Assembly (NCBI GenBank): GCA_965248775.1
Contig: OZ252150.1
Location: 4,960,001-5,024,000 of the forward strand
Length of the DNA: 64,000 nucleotides
DNA from: JBHHUI01 sp965248775
Lineage (GTDB): Bacteria; Chloroflexota; Anaerolineae; Anaerolineales; JBHHUI01
Reading direction: 5' to 3'
A program made the translations under genes and the position numbers. Within the stretch, counting starts at the first letter, position 1. Each line of letters opens with the position of its first letter. Below are positions 45,792-55,370 of the stretch, piece after piece. The notes under the pieces are model-generated. The model ran no database searches. It saw only the letters and a program-made list of their open reading frames with translations, and was not told the origin of the DNA.

Positions 45792-46178
45792 TTAATCAGT
45801 TATGAGTTTTCCGCGTATAAAATCTCTGACACGAGAAGCGGCGGGTAATGCCGCTGCTCCCATATCGTATGTAACTTCTATTCCGGGGTACCTCGTTCGT
45901 ACAGCATAACCTTCAAGTTCCCTTAGATCACCTTCGATAGCCTTAAACTCTGGATCAAGCTCTTTGCAGAGTTCAAGATGATCAATCAAGTTATGGGAGC
46001 GCGCGAAACGAATTCGGTGTTCTGTCAGAAATGCTTTGAGATATATCTCGGCACATTGTTGACAGTGGAAGCAGGCAATATCGGGGAAAGGCTCATCGCG
46101 TGTCGGGGCCATAACAACATGGGCTGTATCGAAATCACGCTCAGCTCTGGATACCCATTCAGCCGTGAGTACGTTCAT
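45792..46178 (-). CDS. HEPN-domain protein (putative toxin of an MNT/HEPN pair)
   Basis: About 128 residues from the ATG at 46178 (MNVLTAEWVSRAERDFD), with AGGATC 6 nt upstream; a start at 46205 would add a polar stretch. The HEPN fold is indicated by the helix with CFHCQQCAEIYLKAFL and by RFARSHNL, an Rx4H version of the catalytic RNase motif. Such proteins pair with minimal nucleotidyltransferases, often as toxin-antitoxin systems in which the MNT AMPylates the HEPN RNase. It overlaps the MNT gene by 20 bp. Whether this copy is toxic is unknown. Confidence 0.88.
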   Translation of the reverse strand: MNVLTAEWVSRAERDFDTAHVVMAPTRDEPFPDIACFHCQQCAEIYLKAFLTEHRIRFARSHNLIDHLELCKELDPEFKAIEGDLRELEGYAVRTRYPGIEVTYDMGAAALPAASRVRDFIRGKLITD

Positions 46179-46521
46179 AGAGGATCCTGCCGGTTGCGAG
46201 GACATCTTCCATAAACCAATCGCCTAATGCGATGCGTTCATTTACCTTTGCTTGCGAGCGAACAATTAGGTCGATCCCAAAAGGGAAGGGCGACAATGAA
46301 CGTGCAATATCTCTGGTCTGCTCAACGCTTTCTGCCGGGGTGTCAATTATAACGAGGAGATCGACGTCACTCCAGGGTTTTGGGTCACCATTTGAATAGG
46401 AGCCGAAGAGTATGATTTTCTCGGGCGCGAACTTTTGGGCGATATGATCTGCAACTGCCTGAATTGCCTCTTCAGGGATTCGGTCGCGTTCATTCACATT
46501 CGGTATTTCGGTTGTGACCAT
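46159..46521 (-). CDS. Minimal nucleotidyltransferase (MNT antitoxin-like)
   Basis: A 120-residue protein with the DNA polymerase beta-type signature GSYSNGDPKPWSDVDLLV (GS-x10-DxD) preceded by APEKIILF. The third acidic residue is likely in FGIDLIVRS. MNT proteins paired with HEPN neighbours neutralise them, in characterised cases by adding AMP to a Tyr near the RNase site. First gene of the two-gene operon; the HEPN gene overlaps its 3' end. The pair lies between two near-identical terminator hairpins. Confidence 0.9.
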   Translation of the reverse strand: MVTTEIPNVNERDRIPEEAIQAVADHIAQKFAPEKIILFGSYSNGDPKPWSDVDLLVIIDTPAESVEQTRDIARSLSPFPFGIDLIVRSQAKVNERIALGDWFMEDVLATGRILYERTHG

Positions 46522-46575
46522 GTCTCAATTATAACCAAATCGTTTCAGTTTGCTTCGTAGGGATGACAGAGATAA

Positions 46576-46604
46576 AAAGGTGCGGGCTTTATGCTCGCGC
46601 CTTT
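46576..46604. terminator. Bidirectional terminator hairpin, copy 2, overlapping uvrA stop
   Basis: AAAGGTGCGGGC, loop TTTAT, GCTCGCGCCTTT. Read on the minus strand the uvrA stop codon TAA lies in the loop and the hairpin is followed by TTTTTAT, so uvrA translation ends inside its own terminator. Surrounding bases (ATAAAAA... and ...TTTCGT) are shared with copy 1 at 45719-45747. Confidence 0.82.
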
Positions 46605-49594
46605 CGTTTGGTCTTCGTTTTCTTCCCGGCTTTCTTAGCTGCTTTCTTTCCAGCGGCCCTTCGTTTTGCCGGGTTCTTCTTGGGCTTGCGTAAATATTGC
46701 TTTAGAAACTTGCCGGTGTAACTTGCCTTCACCTTCGCCACTTCCTCCGGCGTACCTTCGGCGACGATTTCACCGCCCCGGTCGCCGCCCTCCGGGCCGA
46801 GGTCGATGATGTGGTCGGCGGTCTTGATGATGTCTGGGTGGTGCTCGATGATCAAGACCGTGTTGCCCTCGTCTGCGAAATCATGCAGCACTTCGATCAA
46901 CTTGTGAACATCGGCGGCATGTAATCCCACAGACGGTTCGTCCAACACATATATTGTGCGGCCAGTCGATCGCTTTGAAAGCTCTTTGCTGAGCTTGACG
47001 CGTTGAGCTTCACCTCCGGACAGTGTTGTGGCCGGTTGGCCGATCTTGATATAACCCAGCCCAACGCGCTGAAGCGTTTTCAGCTTGCGATGGATCAATG
47101 GTATGTTTGTAAAAAACTCGACAGCCTCGTCAATGCTGATGTTCAACACTTCGGCAATGTTCAATCCCTTGAAGCGCACCTGCAGGGTTTCGCGGTTGTA
47201 GCGCGCCCCGTGGCACACGTCGCAGGGGATGAAGATGTCCGGTAGAAACTGCATCTCGATCTGCAATTGCCCCTGTCCCTGACAAGCCTCGCAGCGCCCG
47301 CCCTTTACATTGAAGGAATAGCGCCCCGGCTTGTATCCGCGAATCTTGCTCTCCGGCAGTTCGGCGAAGAGTTTGCGCACGTGATCAAATAGCCCTACGT
47401 ACGTGCCCGGATTGGAGCGCGGTGTGCGGCCAATGGGCGACTGATCGATATTGATGATCTTGTCGATATTCTCCAGGCCCTCTATGCCAGTGTGTTTACC
47501 CGGCACGATTCGCGAGCCGTGCAAGGCGCGCATGACAGCTGCATAGAGAACATCGTTGAGCAGAGTGGATTTGCCGGAACCGGACACCCCGGTGATACAC
47601 ACGACCTTCCCGAGGGGAATGCTTACATCAATCTCATTAAGGTTGTGTTCGCTGGCTCCATGAATGACGATCTGGTGGCCGTTGCCGGGGCGGCGCTGCT
47701 CCGGCACAGGGATCGATTTGCGCCCGGAGAGGTAGTCGCCGGTAATGGACTTTTTGTTTGCAAGGATGTCGTCTATTGTGCCGGTCGCGATGACCTTGCC
47801 ACCGTATAGCCCCGCACCCGGCCCGAGGTCGATGATCCAATCCGCAGCCCGCATGGTCTCGTCATCGTGCTCAACGACCAATATTGTGTTGCCGAGATCG
47901 CGCATGCCTTTGAGTGTTTTGAGAAGGCGGGCGTTGTCGCGTTGATGCAAGCCAATGGATGGTTCGTCCAGCACGTAGAGCACGCCCATGAGCTGCGAGC
48001 CAATCTGCGTCGCCAGCCGGATGCGTTGCGCCTCACCCCCGGATAGTGAGCCGGCCGTCCGGTTGAGGGTCAGGTAATCCAGTCCAACATCTACCATGAA
48101 CCGCATGCGGGCGCTGATCTCTTTTAGCACCTGCCGAGAAATGGCTTGCTCACGTTTATCGAGCAATGACCGCTTTCGGCCGTTGCCGTTTTTGCCTTGT
48201 AGTTGGCCGATCCAATCCAGCACACGCGTCACGGGCCAATCAGTTACGTCCACGATGTTACGGTCGGCAATTGTCACAGCCAGGGCTTCCGGTCGTAGCC
48301 GCTGCCCTTTGCAAACTTCGCATGGGCGCTCAGTCATGTATGCTTCGATCTTGCTGCGGATATAGTCGGAGGTTGTTTCTTTGTAGCGCCGTTCGAGATT
48401 GTGCATGACGCCTTCGAACGCTGTATGCCAGACCGCTTTTCGGCCCAGATGGGTTGTGTAATGAACCGGAATTTTCTCACCGTTGCTGCCACGCAACAGA
48501 ATGTCCAGTTGCTTTTGGCTGAGTTTGTGGATTGGCTTGTCGAGCGGAATTTTGTAATGCTTCGCCGCCGCTTCGAGCGTTTGCCAGTAATATCCCCCGT
48601 CCTTGTGTGAGTTGCGCCACTCCATCACGTCGATGCCACCATCAAGAATCGAACGGTTGTTATCGGGGATCACCATGTCCGGAGAGATTTCCAGGCAGGA
48701 ACCAAGACCCTGACAGGCCGAACAGGCCCCATGCGGAGAGTTGAACGAGAATGAACGCGGCTCCAGTTCCGGCAGGCTGATCCCGCAATGCGCGCAGGCA
48801 AAGTGCTCCGAGTAGAGCAGGTCCTTGTCCTCGTCTATGGTATTGACCAACATCATACCGTCGCCCAGCTTCAGTGCGGTCTCAACCGAGTCTGTCAGTC
48901 GTGAACGAAACTCACGGCTCTCCTCGTCGTCGCTCTGCTTGTCCTTCGCATTTGCGTGTTTGATCACCAGCCGGTCCACGACTGCTTCAATCGTGTGCAT
49001 CTTGTAGCGGTCAAGTTCAAAATCAGACTCGACATCGTGCACTTCGCCATCCACACGCACACGCAGAAAACCAGCTTTGCGCACATCTTCGAACACACCT
49101 TGATGATGACCCTTGCGATCCTTGACGAGCGGCGCCAGGACGATGGCGCGTGTGCGCTCCGGCAAATGTTGGATGGCATGCACGATCTCTTCGGCCGACT
49201 GCTGGCTGACTACCCGGCCACAGTTGGGGCAGTGCGGTGTCCCGACGCGCGCGTAGAGCAAGCGTAAGTAGTCGTATACCTCGGTCACAGTACCGACCGT
49301 CGAGCGTGGATTGCGGCTGACGCCCTTCTGGTCAATTGAGACCGCCGGACTCAAGCCTTCGATGTGATCTACGTCTGGCTTTTCAAGCTGGCCGAGGAAC
49401 TGCCGCGCGTACGCCGACAACGATTCAACATAGCGCCTCTGACCTTCAGCAAAGATTGTGTCGAAGGCGAGTGAGGATTTTCCCGATCCGGACAGGCCGG
49501 TAATAACGACGAACTTATCTCGCGGGATTTCGACAGTGATATTTTTGAGATTGTGTTCGCGGGCACCAACGACGACGATTTTATCTGGGGGCAT
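46589..49594 (-). CDS. uvrA: Excinuclease ABC subunit A
   Basis: A 1001-residue DNA damage sensor of nucleotide excision repair. It has two ABC ATPase halves with Walker A motifs GLSGSGKSSLAFDT and GVSGSGKSTLLNDV, signatures LSGGEAQRIRLATQIG and LSGGEAQRVKLSKELS, and Walker B segments YVLDEPSIGLH and YVLDEPSVGLH. Zinc fingers include CAHCGISLPELEP and the CEACQGQGQ...CDVCHGARY pair. The C-terminus has an unusual Lys/Arg/Ala-rich tail of about 35 residues (KKAAKKAGKKTKTKRKARA) beyond the usual end, possibly extra DNA contact. The frame is intact over 3 kb. The stop lies in a terminator loop. Confidence 0.97.
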   Translation of the reverse strand: MPPDKIVVVGAREHNLKNITVEIPRDKFVVITGLSGSGKSSLAFDTIFAEGQRRYVESLSAYARQFLGQLEKPDVDHIEGLSPAVSIDQKGVSRNPRSTVGTVTEVYDYLRLLYARVGTPHCPNCGRVVSQQSAEEIVHAIQHLPERTRAIVLAPLVKDRKGHHQGVFEDVRKAGFLRVRVDGEVHDVESDFELDRYKMHTIEAVVDRLVIKHANAKDKQSDDEESREFRSRLTDSVETALKLGDGMMLVNTIDEDKDLLYSEHFACAHCGISLPELEPRSFSFNSPHGACSACQGLGSCLEISPDMVIPDNNRSILDGGIDVMEWRNSHKDGGYYWQTLEAAAKHYKIPLDKPIHKLSQKQLDILLRGSNGEKIPVHYTTHLGRKAVWHTAFEGVMHNLERRYKETTSDYIRSKIEAYMTERPCEVCKGQRLRPEALAVTIADRNIVDVTDWPVTRVLDWIGQLQGKNGNGRKRSLLDKREQAISRQVLKEISARMRFMVDVGLDYLTLNRTAGSLSGGEAQRIRLATQIGSQLMGVLYVLDEPSIGLHQRDNARLLKTLKGMRDLGNTILVVEHDDETMRAADWIIDLGPGAGLYGGKVIATGTIDDILANKKSITGDYLSGRKSIPVPEQRRPGNGHQIVIHGASEHNLNEIDVSIPLGKVVCITGVSGSGKSTLLNDVLYAAVMRALHGSRIVPGKHTGIEGLENIDKIINIDQSPIGRTPRSNPGTYVGLFDHVRKLFAELPESKIRGYKPGRYSFNVKGGRCEACQGQGQLQIEMQFLPDIFIPCDVCHGARYNRETLQVRFKGLNIAEVLNISIDEAVEFFTNIPLIHRKLKTLQRVGLGYIKIGQPATTLSGGEAQRVKLSKELSKRSTGRTIYVLDEPSVGLHAADVHKLIEVLHDFADEGNTVLIIEHHPDIIKTADHIIDLGPEGGDRGGEIVAEGTPEEVAKVKASYTGKFLKQYLRKPKKNPAKRRAAGKKAAKKAGKKTKTKRKARA

Positions 49595-49695
49595 GGACCA
49601 TTACCAGTATTAGAACATCTGAGCGTATTATAAAGCCGAACAGGCATTATACCAAATGGGAATCGCGACCTTATGCTTCTAATACCTCGGAACTC

Positions 49696-50397
49696 TCAGG
49701 TTGCGACTGGTTCGAACTCCACAACAAACGGCCCGTGTTTGGAGAATTGCTCTGCCGTCGTGCGGCGCAGGCGACCAGTTTTGGGGCTGACCTTGTAATA
49801 CCCGCCGTCGCGATGGAGCAAGGGAATGGTGCGTTTCCAGCGGGAGAAGACCCGCCGGGCTGTGGCAGAGTAATCTCGGAAGGTGGCCTTCTCGTCCGGC
49901 ATGCGCTCGAAGAGATCTTCATAGGATTTTACAAATTGGTGCAAATATGTCTCATCAACAATTTGTAAATTGCTTATCACCCAGCAACGATCTTCGTAAT
50001 ACCAGTAATACGCCAGCCCGATAAATTCCCATTCCCGGTTTATATATGGATAGAAAGGGAACGCCCGGCACGAGAGTGAGCGGTTTTCACGCTCACAATG
50101 CTGGTAGCCTTTACATTCCACTAGCAGGCATTCCTCCACCAACTCATCCCGTAAGCCTTCCTCATGTTTATCGCGTGGCTCGAACATATGCCAGAGATCG
50201 CTCTGGCTTTGTAAATAATCCCATTCCTCTACGAACACAACAGGTATGGAGTTGGATGTTGAGCAGCACACCGGCTCGCCGTCGTTAAAGGGCGCGCAGA
50301 ATTGTCCGCAATCAAAGCGCGAGAGCGGCGCTTCAAATCCGGCGTATATTGAGCCCCACTCAGTTGGCGAGGGACGCGGCATGGAACCATCCATCAT
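49696..50397 (-). CDS. Cys-rich protein of unknown function
   Basis: A 233-residue protein. The N-terminal half has Cys groups, FDCGQFCAPF, EPVCCST and EECLLVECKGYQHCERENRSL ending in SCRAFPFYPY (described here in parts), suggesting a metal-binding or Fe-S cluster like the YkgJ-type zinc/iron-chelating proteins; this is only a resemblance. The middle is aromatic-rich (FIGLAYYWYYEDRCWVI) and the C-terminus is basic. There are several possible starts (50397, 50394, 50382). Neighbours give no functional clue. Confidence 0.65.
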   Translation of the reverse strand: MMDGSMPRPSPTEWGSIYAGFEAPLSRFDCGQFCAPFNDGEPVCCSTSNSIPVVFVEEWDYLQSQSDLWHMFEPRDKHEEGLRDELVEECLLVECKGYQHCERENRSLSCRAFPFYPYINREWEFIGLAYYWYYEDRCWVISNLQIVDETYLHQFVKSYEDLFERMPDEKATFRDYSATARRVFSRWKRTIPLLHRDGGYYKVSPKTGRLRRTTAEQFSKHGPFVVEFEPVAT

Positions 50398-50574
50398 CTA
50401 GAAATTCCAAAGTTGTTACCATGCTATCCAACAAATGTTCCTTCGTCAATGTACGATGGGTGGCAAGTTGATTGAGGAGCGCAACATCTAGAAGTAGCCA
50501 TTCCATTGAGAATGTTTTTTTTGAAATTTTTGAGCTACGATCCTGCTTCTAGATTTCGCCGTGCCTCTCTTCCT

Positions 50575-51780
50575 ATGAATACACTAACAAGCAGTTCTTT
50601 TCGGCGCATTGTGTGGCCCATTGCCTTTGCCCAGACGATAGTTTGGGCCGCAATGTTTTACTCGTTCCCCGCATTGTTACTAGAATGGGAGCGGGACCTC
50701 GGCTGGTCGAAGACACAACTTTCAGGCGCTTTCACGTCGGCGCTGGTTATCGCGGCGCTGTTAGCCCCGGTGGCAGGTCGTCTCATCGACCGTGGGCTGG
50801 GCCGCCTGGTCTATCCGGGCAGTGCCATTCTCGGCGCGCTATTGCTTGGGCTGATGTCCAGAGTTACGCTGCTCTGGCATTTTTATGCAGTGTGGATCGG
50901 GCTAGGTGTCGCAATATCCGGCGCGCTCTACGAAGCCAGTTTTGCGGTGATCACGCGTGCATTGGGGGCCGGGGCACGGCAGGCGATTACTCTCGTCACT
51001 CTCATTGCGGGCTTTGCGGGCACGCTTGCTTTTCCGGGCGCGCACTTCCTGGTGGGTATCGTCGGCTGGCGCGGTGCGGTCCAGTTCATGGCGCTCGCCG
51101 TCGTCGGACTAGGCGCACCTCTGATGTGGCAGGCCAGCCGAGCAGGAGAAGCGCGCGCGATGGATAGCGAAGCTGGAGAAGAAGTGATTGCACCAAGAGC
51201 CGTGCAAATTCTGGGGCGCCCGCTATTTTGGTTGCTCGCACTTTCATTCACCATGATTGCGCTCAACCATGGAGTCTTAATCACTCATCTTTTGCCATTG
51301 CTGCAGGAGCGCGGTGTGCCCGAAGCTACAGCGGTATTTGCGGCCTCCATGATTGGCCCGCTGCAGGTGGCTGGACGCCTTGCAATGCTCGGAATTGAAC
51401 GCTATGTGTCCAATCTTGGAATCACCGCGGTTTGCTTTCTTGCAATGGGGGCTGCCGCATTGGCATTGCTTAATGCTGGTCCAGGGTCGATCCTGATAGT
51501 TGTCTTCGTTGTGTTGCAGGGTTCGGGTTATGGTGTGACCGGCATCATGCGGCCCGTGGTGATCGCTGAGCTCTTAGGGCGTCGAAACTTCGGGGTATTG
51601 GCGGGTTATCTTGCACTGCCATTTCTTATAGCGACGGCCGCGGCACCCACCATTGCAGCACTCGTCTGGCAAGAGGGTGGCTACGATCGAGTGATCTGGT
51701 TGGCGGGAGGTTTGGCCGGAATCGGGTTCCTCGCTATCCTGGCTGCAGGTGCATTCATGTGGCAGAGGCAAGTCGCATAG
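50575..51780 (+). CDS. MFS transporter
   Basis: A 401-residue major facilitator protein with about 12 hydrophobic segments. The start at 50575 (MNTLTSSSFRRIVWPIAFAQ) fits the usual N-terminal region; the open frame extends upstream to 50506 but with a polar, atypical stretch. The loop 2-3 motif region reads APVAGRLIDRGLGR, a version of the MFS-A motif GxLaDrxGrr. GSGYGVTGIMRPVVIAELLG resembles the corresponding second-half signature and the oxalate/monocarboxylate-like subgroup. Substrate unknown. Confidence 0.88.
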   Translation: MNTLTSSSFRRIVWPIAFAQTIVWAAMFYSFPALLLEWERDLGWSKTQLSGAFTSALVIAALLAPVAGRLIDRGLGRLVYPGSAILGALLLGLMSRVTLLWHFYAVWIGLGVAISGALYEASFAVITRALGAGARQAITLVTLIAGFAGTLAFPGAHFLVGIVGWRGAVQFMALAVVGLGAPLMWQASRAGEARAMDSEAGEEVIAPRAVQILGRPLFWLLALSFTMIALNHGVLITHLLPLLQERGVPEATAVFAASMIGPLQVAGRLAMLGIERYVSNLGITAVCFLAMGAAALALLNAGPGSILIVVFVVLQGSGYGVTGIMRPVVIAELLGRRNFGVLAGYLALPFLIATAAAPTIAALVWQEGGYDRVIWLAGGLAGIGFLAILAAGAFMWQRQVA

Positions 51781-51851
51781 ATGTGTTTAGCGAACCGAGT
51801 CATCGTTGGCAGGCAGTTCTGCCTGAAATGCTAAAGTGTGTTTGGTGTGAC

Positions 51852-53915
51852 CTATTTTGAAGTAGCTACGAAGACACCATCCCAGTCCGCTTCGGGCGGG
51901 CTGTCTTCATACACAACGATACGCGAGCGATATAAGTCATAGAGGGGCTCAAGGTCGAGCCCGAGCACGTTCGATTCGTTACACTGGTCGAGCAGGGCAG
52001 CTGCGCCTTGCCAATCCTGCGCGCGGTACGCGGCGAGCATGGCGTTATGCACTTCCTGCAACGATTTGAATTCGGCTCGGATAGATAACACTTCGTCGCC
52101 AAGTAATGCGAAAACTCGTACCGGTTTCGTTTTGCCTTTGACCTGGAGCAGATCGAGCTCCAGCGTGGCGAAATCAAGCACCTCTTCACGGGTCTGCTCG
52201 CCGATCACAATATCCATACCATAGGTCTTCGACTGTCCTTCAAGCCGTGAGGCAAGATTCACATCGTCTCCGATTACGGAATAATCAAAGCGTTGCTCGG
52301 ATCCGAAATTGCCCACTGCACACTCACCGGTATTGATCCCGACGCCAATGCGAATGGGTATGTACTCCCGATCATTCTCGCGGGACTCCATGAGCAGTGA
52401 GTTGTTCAAGTCCACCAAATCCACGCGCATGTCCAATGCGGTCTCACAGGCGTGGCGAGCATGATCTGCATCCTCGACGGGGGCGTTCCAGAATGCCATG
52501 ATCGCGTCGCCCATGTACTTGTCGATGGTACCCCGACTCTGCATGATGAGCTCTGTCATGGGTGTGATGAAGCGGTTGAGCAAGCTGGTGAGTTCTTCCG
52601 GGTTGAGGCGCTCGGAAATGGTTGTGAAGCCGCGGATATCCGAGAATAAAAACGTGAGCTCGCGCCGTTCGCCGCCGAGGACAAGTTTGCTGGGATCACT
52701 TGCAAGCTGATCAACCAGATCGGTTGATACGTAATGACTGAACGCATCGCGGATCTTGCGGCGCTCGAGTTCTTCGTTGATCGCGCGTTCGACGGAGGGT
52801 ATGGCGAAGCCAACCGAGAGTGCAACGATTGGCCCAACGAGGGGGATTTCAGCATTGAATCCGATGAAGCTGAAAATCCAAACAAAGATGTACGCCACCA
52901 ACATTGCGAGGATCGCTATCAACCCAAGCAACAAGCGCCGCAGCCGGCTCAACCTGAATGCCACGATAGCGAGTCCGAATGAGATCAGGGTTGAAGCAAT
53001 CTGCGGCCAACGCACAAGGAAGTTGCCTTCAATGAGGGTCTGAATGGCATGCGCTATGATCTCCACCCCCGGCATTGGAACTGTGCTTGAGAACGGCGTA
53101 GGGTAGACATCGTGCAACGAGACGGCTGTTGCTCCCAGGAGCACGATCTTGTTTTCGAAATTGTGGGGATCGTATTCTCCTCTTGCGACTCGATAAGCCT
53201 GGACGCGCGAGAATCTGCCCGGCCCAGCCTGGTAGTTAATTTCGAACTTGCCCGCGGATAACGGCACCTGATATGGGCCAAAATCGGCTTGTTCGGACTG
53301 GTATTGGCTTGGCAGGCCGACCCCAAGAAATTCGGAGGCGGCAATCGCGGACCAGTGATAGAGTGGTGTGCTTTCGGTCTCACGGGTCAGATAAAACACA
53401 CCCCGGCGCACAATTACATCCGGATCAGGTTCGAAGTTTGCCAGCCCGAGTTGTTGGGCTGCCTCTCTCAATTCCGGGATAGGTTCCTCATATCGTTCGG
53501 TGTGAAGGACTATATCACCGACGCGTTGGTTGACAATTAATAACTGATTGGCAAGCACTACATTCCCGGCCTCAGCCAGCGCTGCCGCCAGTTGTGCATC
53601 CCCGCCTTCATCGCGACCAGCCTCGAAGAAAAATACATCGATAACGATTAGCGCCGGCTTGCCGGCGCTAATCCCCCGCACAATATCGGCGATGTAACTG
53701 CGCGGCCAGGGCCATTGCAAGCCGGTCTGCTGGAAGGATTCATCGTCGATCGCAACGATGATGATGTCATCCGAGGTGGGTCGCACGCCACGCAACTGAA
53801 AGGCGATGTCAATTGCGCGTAGTTCTGAGTTTTCAAAGACGCGCGTAAAGGTGAGTAGCGGCACGACGACCACTGCCAGAAAAATAATGAAGACGAGGCG
53901 TGTCTTTAGGCTCAT
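51852..53915 (-). CDS. CHASE2-domain class III adenylate/guanylate cyclase
   Basis: About 687 residues from the ATG at 53915 (AGAAGGCC just upstream). It has an N-terminal membrane helix (VFIIFLAVVVVPLLTF), then a CHASE2 extracellular sensor (ELRAIDIAFQLRG, IIIVAIDDESFQQTGLQWPW, VIDVFFFEAG, KIVLLGATAVSLHD). Two to three further membrane helices lie near 330-390. The cyclase domain starts TFLFSDIRGFTTISERLNPE (first metal Asp), followed by GTIDKYMGDAIMAFWNAP (second Asp, substrate Lys) and VGINTGECAVGNFGS. A C-terminal helical region follows. It makes cAMP (or cGMP) in response to an outside signal. The FecR gene lies immediately upstream, a common pairing. Confidence 0.92.
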   Translation of the reverse strand: MSLKTRLVFIIFLAVVVVPLLTFTRVFENSELRAIDIAFQLRGVRPTSDDIIIVAIDDESFQQTGLQWPWPRSYIADIVRGISAGKPALIVIDVFFFEAGRDEGGDAQLAAALAEAGNVVLANQLLIVNQRVGDIVLHTERYEEPIPELREAAQQLGLANFEPDPDVIVRRGVFYLTRETESTPLYHWSAIAASEFLGVGLPSQYQSEQADFGPYQVPLSAGKFEINYQAGPGRFSRVQAYRVARGEYDPHNFENKIVLLGATAVSLHDVYPTPFSSTVPMPGVEIIAHAIQTLIEGNFLVRWPQIASTLISFGLAIVAFRLSRLRRLLLGLIAILAMLVAYIFVWIFSFIGFNAEIPLVGPIVALSVGFAIPSVERAINEELERRKIRDAFSHYVSTDLVDQLASDPSKLVLGGERRELTFLFSDIRGFTTISERLNPEELTSLLNRFITPMTELIMQSRGTIDKYMGDAIMAFWNAPVEDADHARHACETALDMRVDLVDLNNSLLMESRENDREYIPIRIGVGINTGECAVGNFGSEQRFDYSVIGDDVNLASRLEGQSKTYGMDIVIGEQTREEVLDFATLELDLLQVKGKTKPVRVFALLGDEVLSIRAEFKSLQEVHNAMLAAYRAQDWQGAAALLDQCNESNVLGLDLEPLYDLYRSRIVVYEDSPPEADWDGVFVATSK

Positions 53916-53937
53916 AGGCCTTCTCTGAATGGAATCA

Positions 53938-55322
53938 CTAGCACGTCTGTGGTGTGTCGAAGTCAGTACCACTTTTCTCGCTGGTCGCGCCTTTGTCGTC
54001 TTTCACGGTCACTTTGTAGCCAATTGAAGTGTTCGACCAGGCCGAGGGCGCAGTACGGTCGAGCTTCCAGGTATTCCCCGACTCAAGTGACATGATAAAT
54101 GGATTGGCAGCATCCGGTGTACCCGTAATAAAGAAATCAATCCATACGCTATCTATTGTGCCGTCTGTATCAACTGCATCGGCCTTAAATGTGGAGCTCG
54201 AAGGCGGACACATCTGTGATGGTCCAATAAAGTCTGAAACGCTAGGCGCAACGTTGGTCGCCGTAGCTGTCGCTGTTTGAGATGGCGTTGCAGTATGGCT
54301 AGACGTTGCAGCTTGGCTAGGAGATGCAGTTTGACTGGGCGTTGAAGAATGCTCCGGTGTAGCTGTAGTCGTACCAGTTGACGAAGCTGTTGCTGTTATT
54401 GTGGACGTTGCGGTCGCTGTGTCGACGGCTGTGTTGGTCGCTGTAGACGTTGCCGTAAATGTGGAAGTAGGCAAGGGTGTCGTTGTATTGGTGGGTGTGG
54501 ACGTCTGCGAAGGCGTGGATGTCGCCGTGAAGGTAGGCGTTGACGTGGGCGTCGCGGTTGCTGTAGGTGTGTTTGTAATCGTCGGCGTAAACGTCGGTGC
54601 GTGTTCAGTGGCATCTGGGACTTCAACGTACCACTCGTCGCGTTGCTCCTCATCCATGTCAAACGGCTCTACCGGCGGGCAGCACCTTGTATGAACGACT
54701 GATCCTGTTCTGGAATCTGAACCTGATTGCCAATGTTGTCTCCGAGTGTGCAGTTCCCTTCCAAGCATGTAACTATCATATGATCATCATTCGGGTCGTC
54801 TGGGTTGCCGGGATAATATTCCACACTCTGATAGGAGCCGCGTACAGCGGCCACCCCAATGGGTGTCTCCACTTCTACCGTGCCGCTTTGCAGAACGAGC
54901 CAAATCTTCCCGATCTCCAGGAAAAACTTGGCCACAGGTTCGTCCGGGTTGGTGTTCATATTAGCCAGTGAGAGCAGGGTGTTCTCGCTGATGCGGATGA
55001 GGGTGCCTTCGGTGAACCGGATATGTGCTCGGCTGGCATCCAAAGTCTGTACTTGACCGTCGCTATTGAGGCGCTGCCCTTTTATGGCTGGGGACATATC
55101 TTCGACCTCCGATTCCCGGGCATTGACGTCGTTTTCCACGAGGTCCAGAGTAGCAATGCGCTCAGCATCTGGGGTTGGAATGTCAATCACGAGCGTTGGC
55201 GGAATATTCGAACCGCCGCCACATGCGAGCGCGGCCAGGATCAGGACTGTAAAAGCGAAGAAGGCGCGAGGTTTTGAATTTCCAGTAACCAGTGACCGGA
55301 AACTGATTACCAGATTTGACAT
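53938..55322 (-). pseudogene. FecR-domain lipoprotein with Thr/Ser/Pro-rich region, frameshifted
   Basis: The start is MSNLVISFRSLVTG at 55322 (an ATG at 55352 is also in frame), with a lipoprotein signal ending VLILAALACGGG. The FecR domain spans DGQVQTLDASRAHIRFTEGT...IGKIWLVLQSGTVEVETPIG and RGSYQSVEYYPG. The frame ends at a TAG after SFIQGAARR (near 54675). The next frame gives PPVEPFDMDEEQRDEWYVEV, a region of about 100 residues of Thr/Ser/Pro repeats and a C-terminal Ig-like domain (DFIGPSQMCPPSSSTFKADA, SIGYKVTVKDDKG) to 53938. A one- or two-base indel at 54675-54685 links them. The FecR-CHASE2 cyclase pair suggests peptidoglycan- or envelope-linked signalling. Confidence 0.82.
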
Positions 55323-55370
55323 GTGAATGCGAGGCGACTGGAGACTGTTCACTGAATACTGGTTACTGAA

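Noticed and set aside
51800..51830. Small palindrome CAGGCAG/CTGCCTG between the convergent MFS and cyclase genes.
   Set aside because: The stem is short, the loop is only two bases and no U-tract follows, so it is not convincing as a terminator.
54240..54610. Thr/Pro/Ser coding repeats as a VNTR or CRISPR-like array.
   Set aside because: The DNA repeats are degenerate and only reflect a low-complexity linker; there are no constant repeats with unique spacers.
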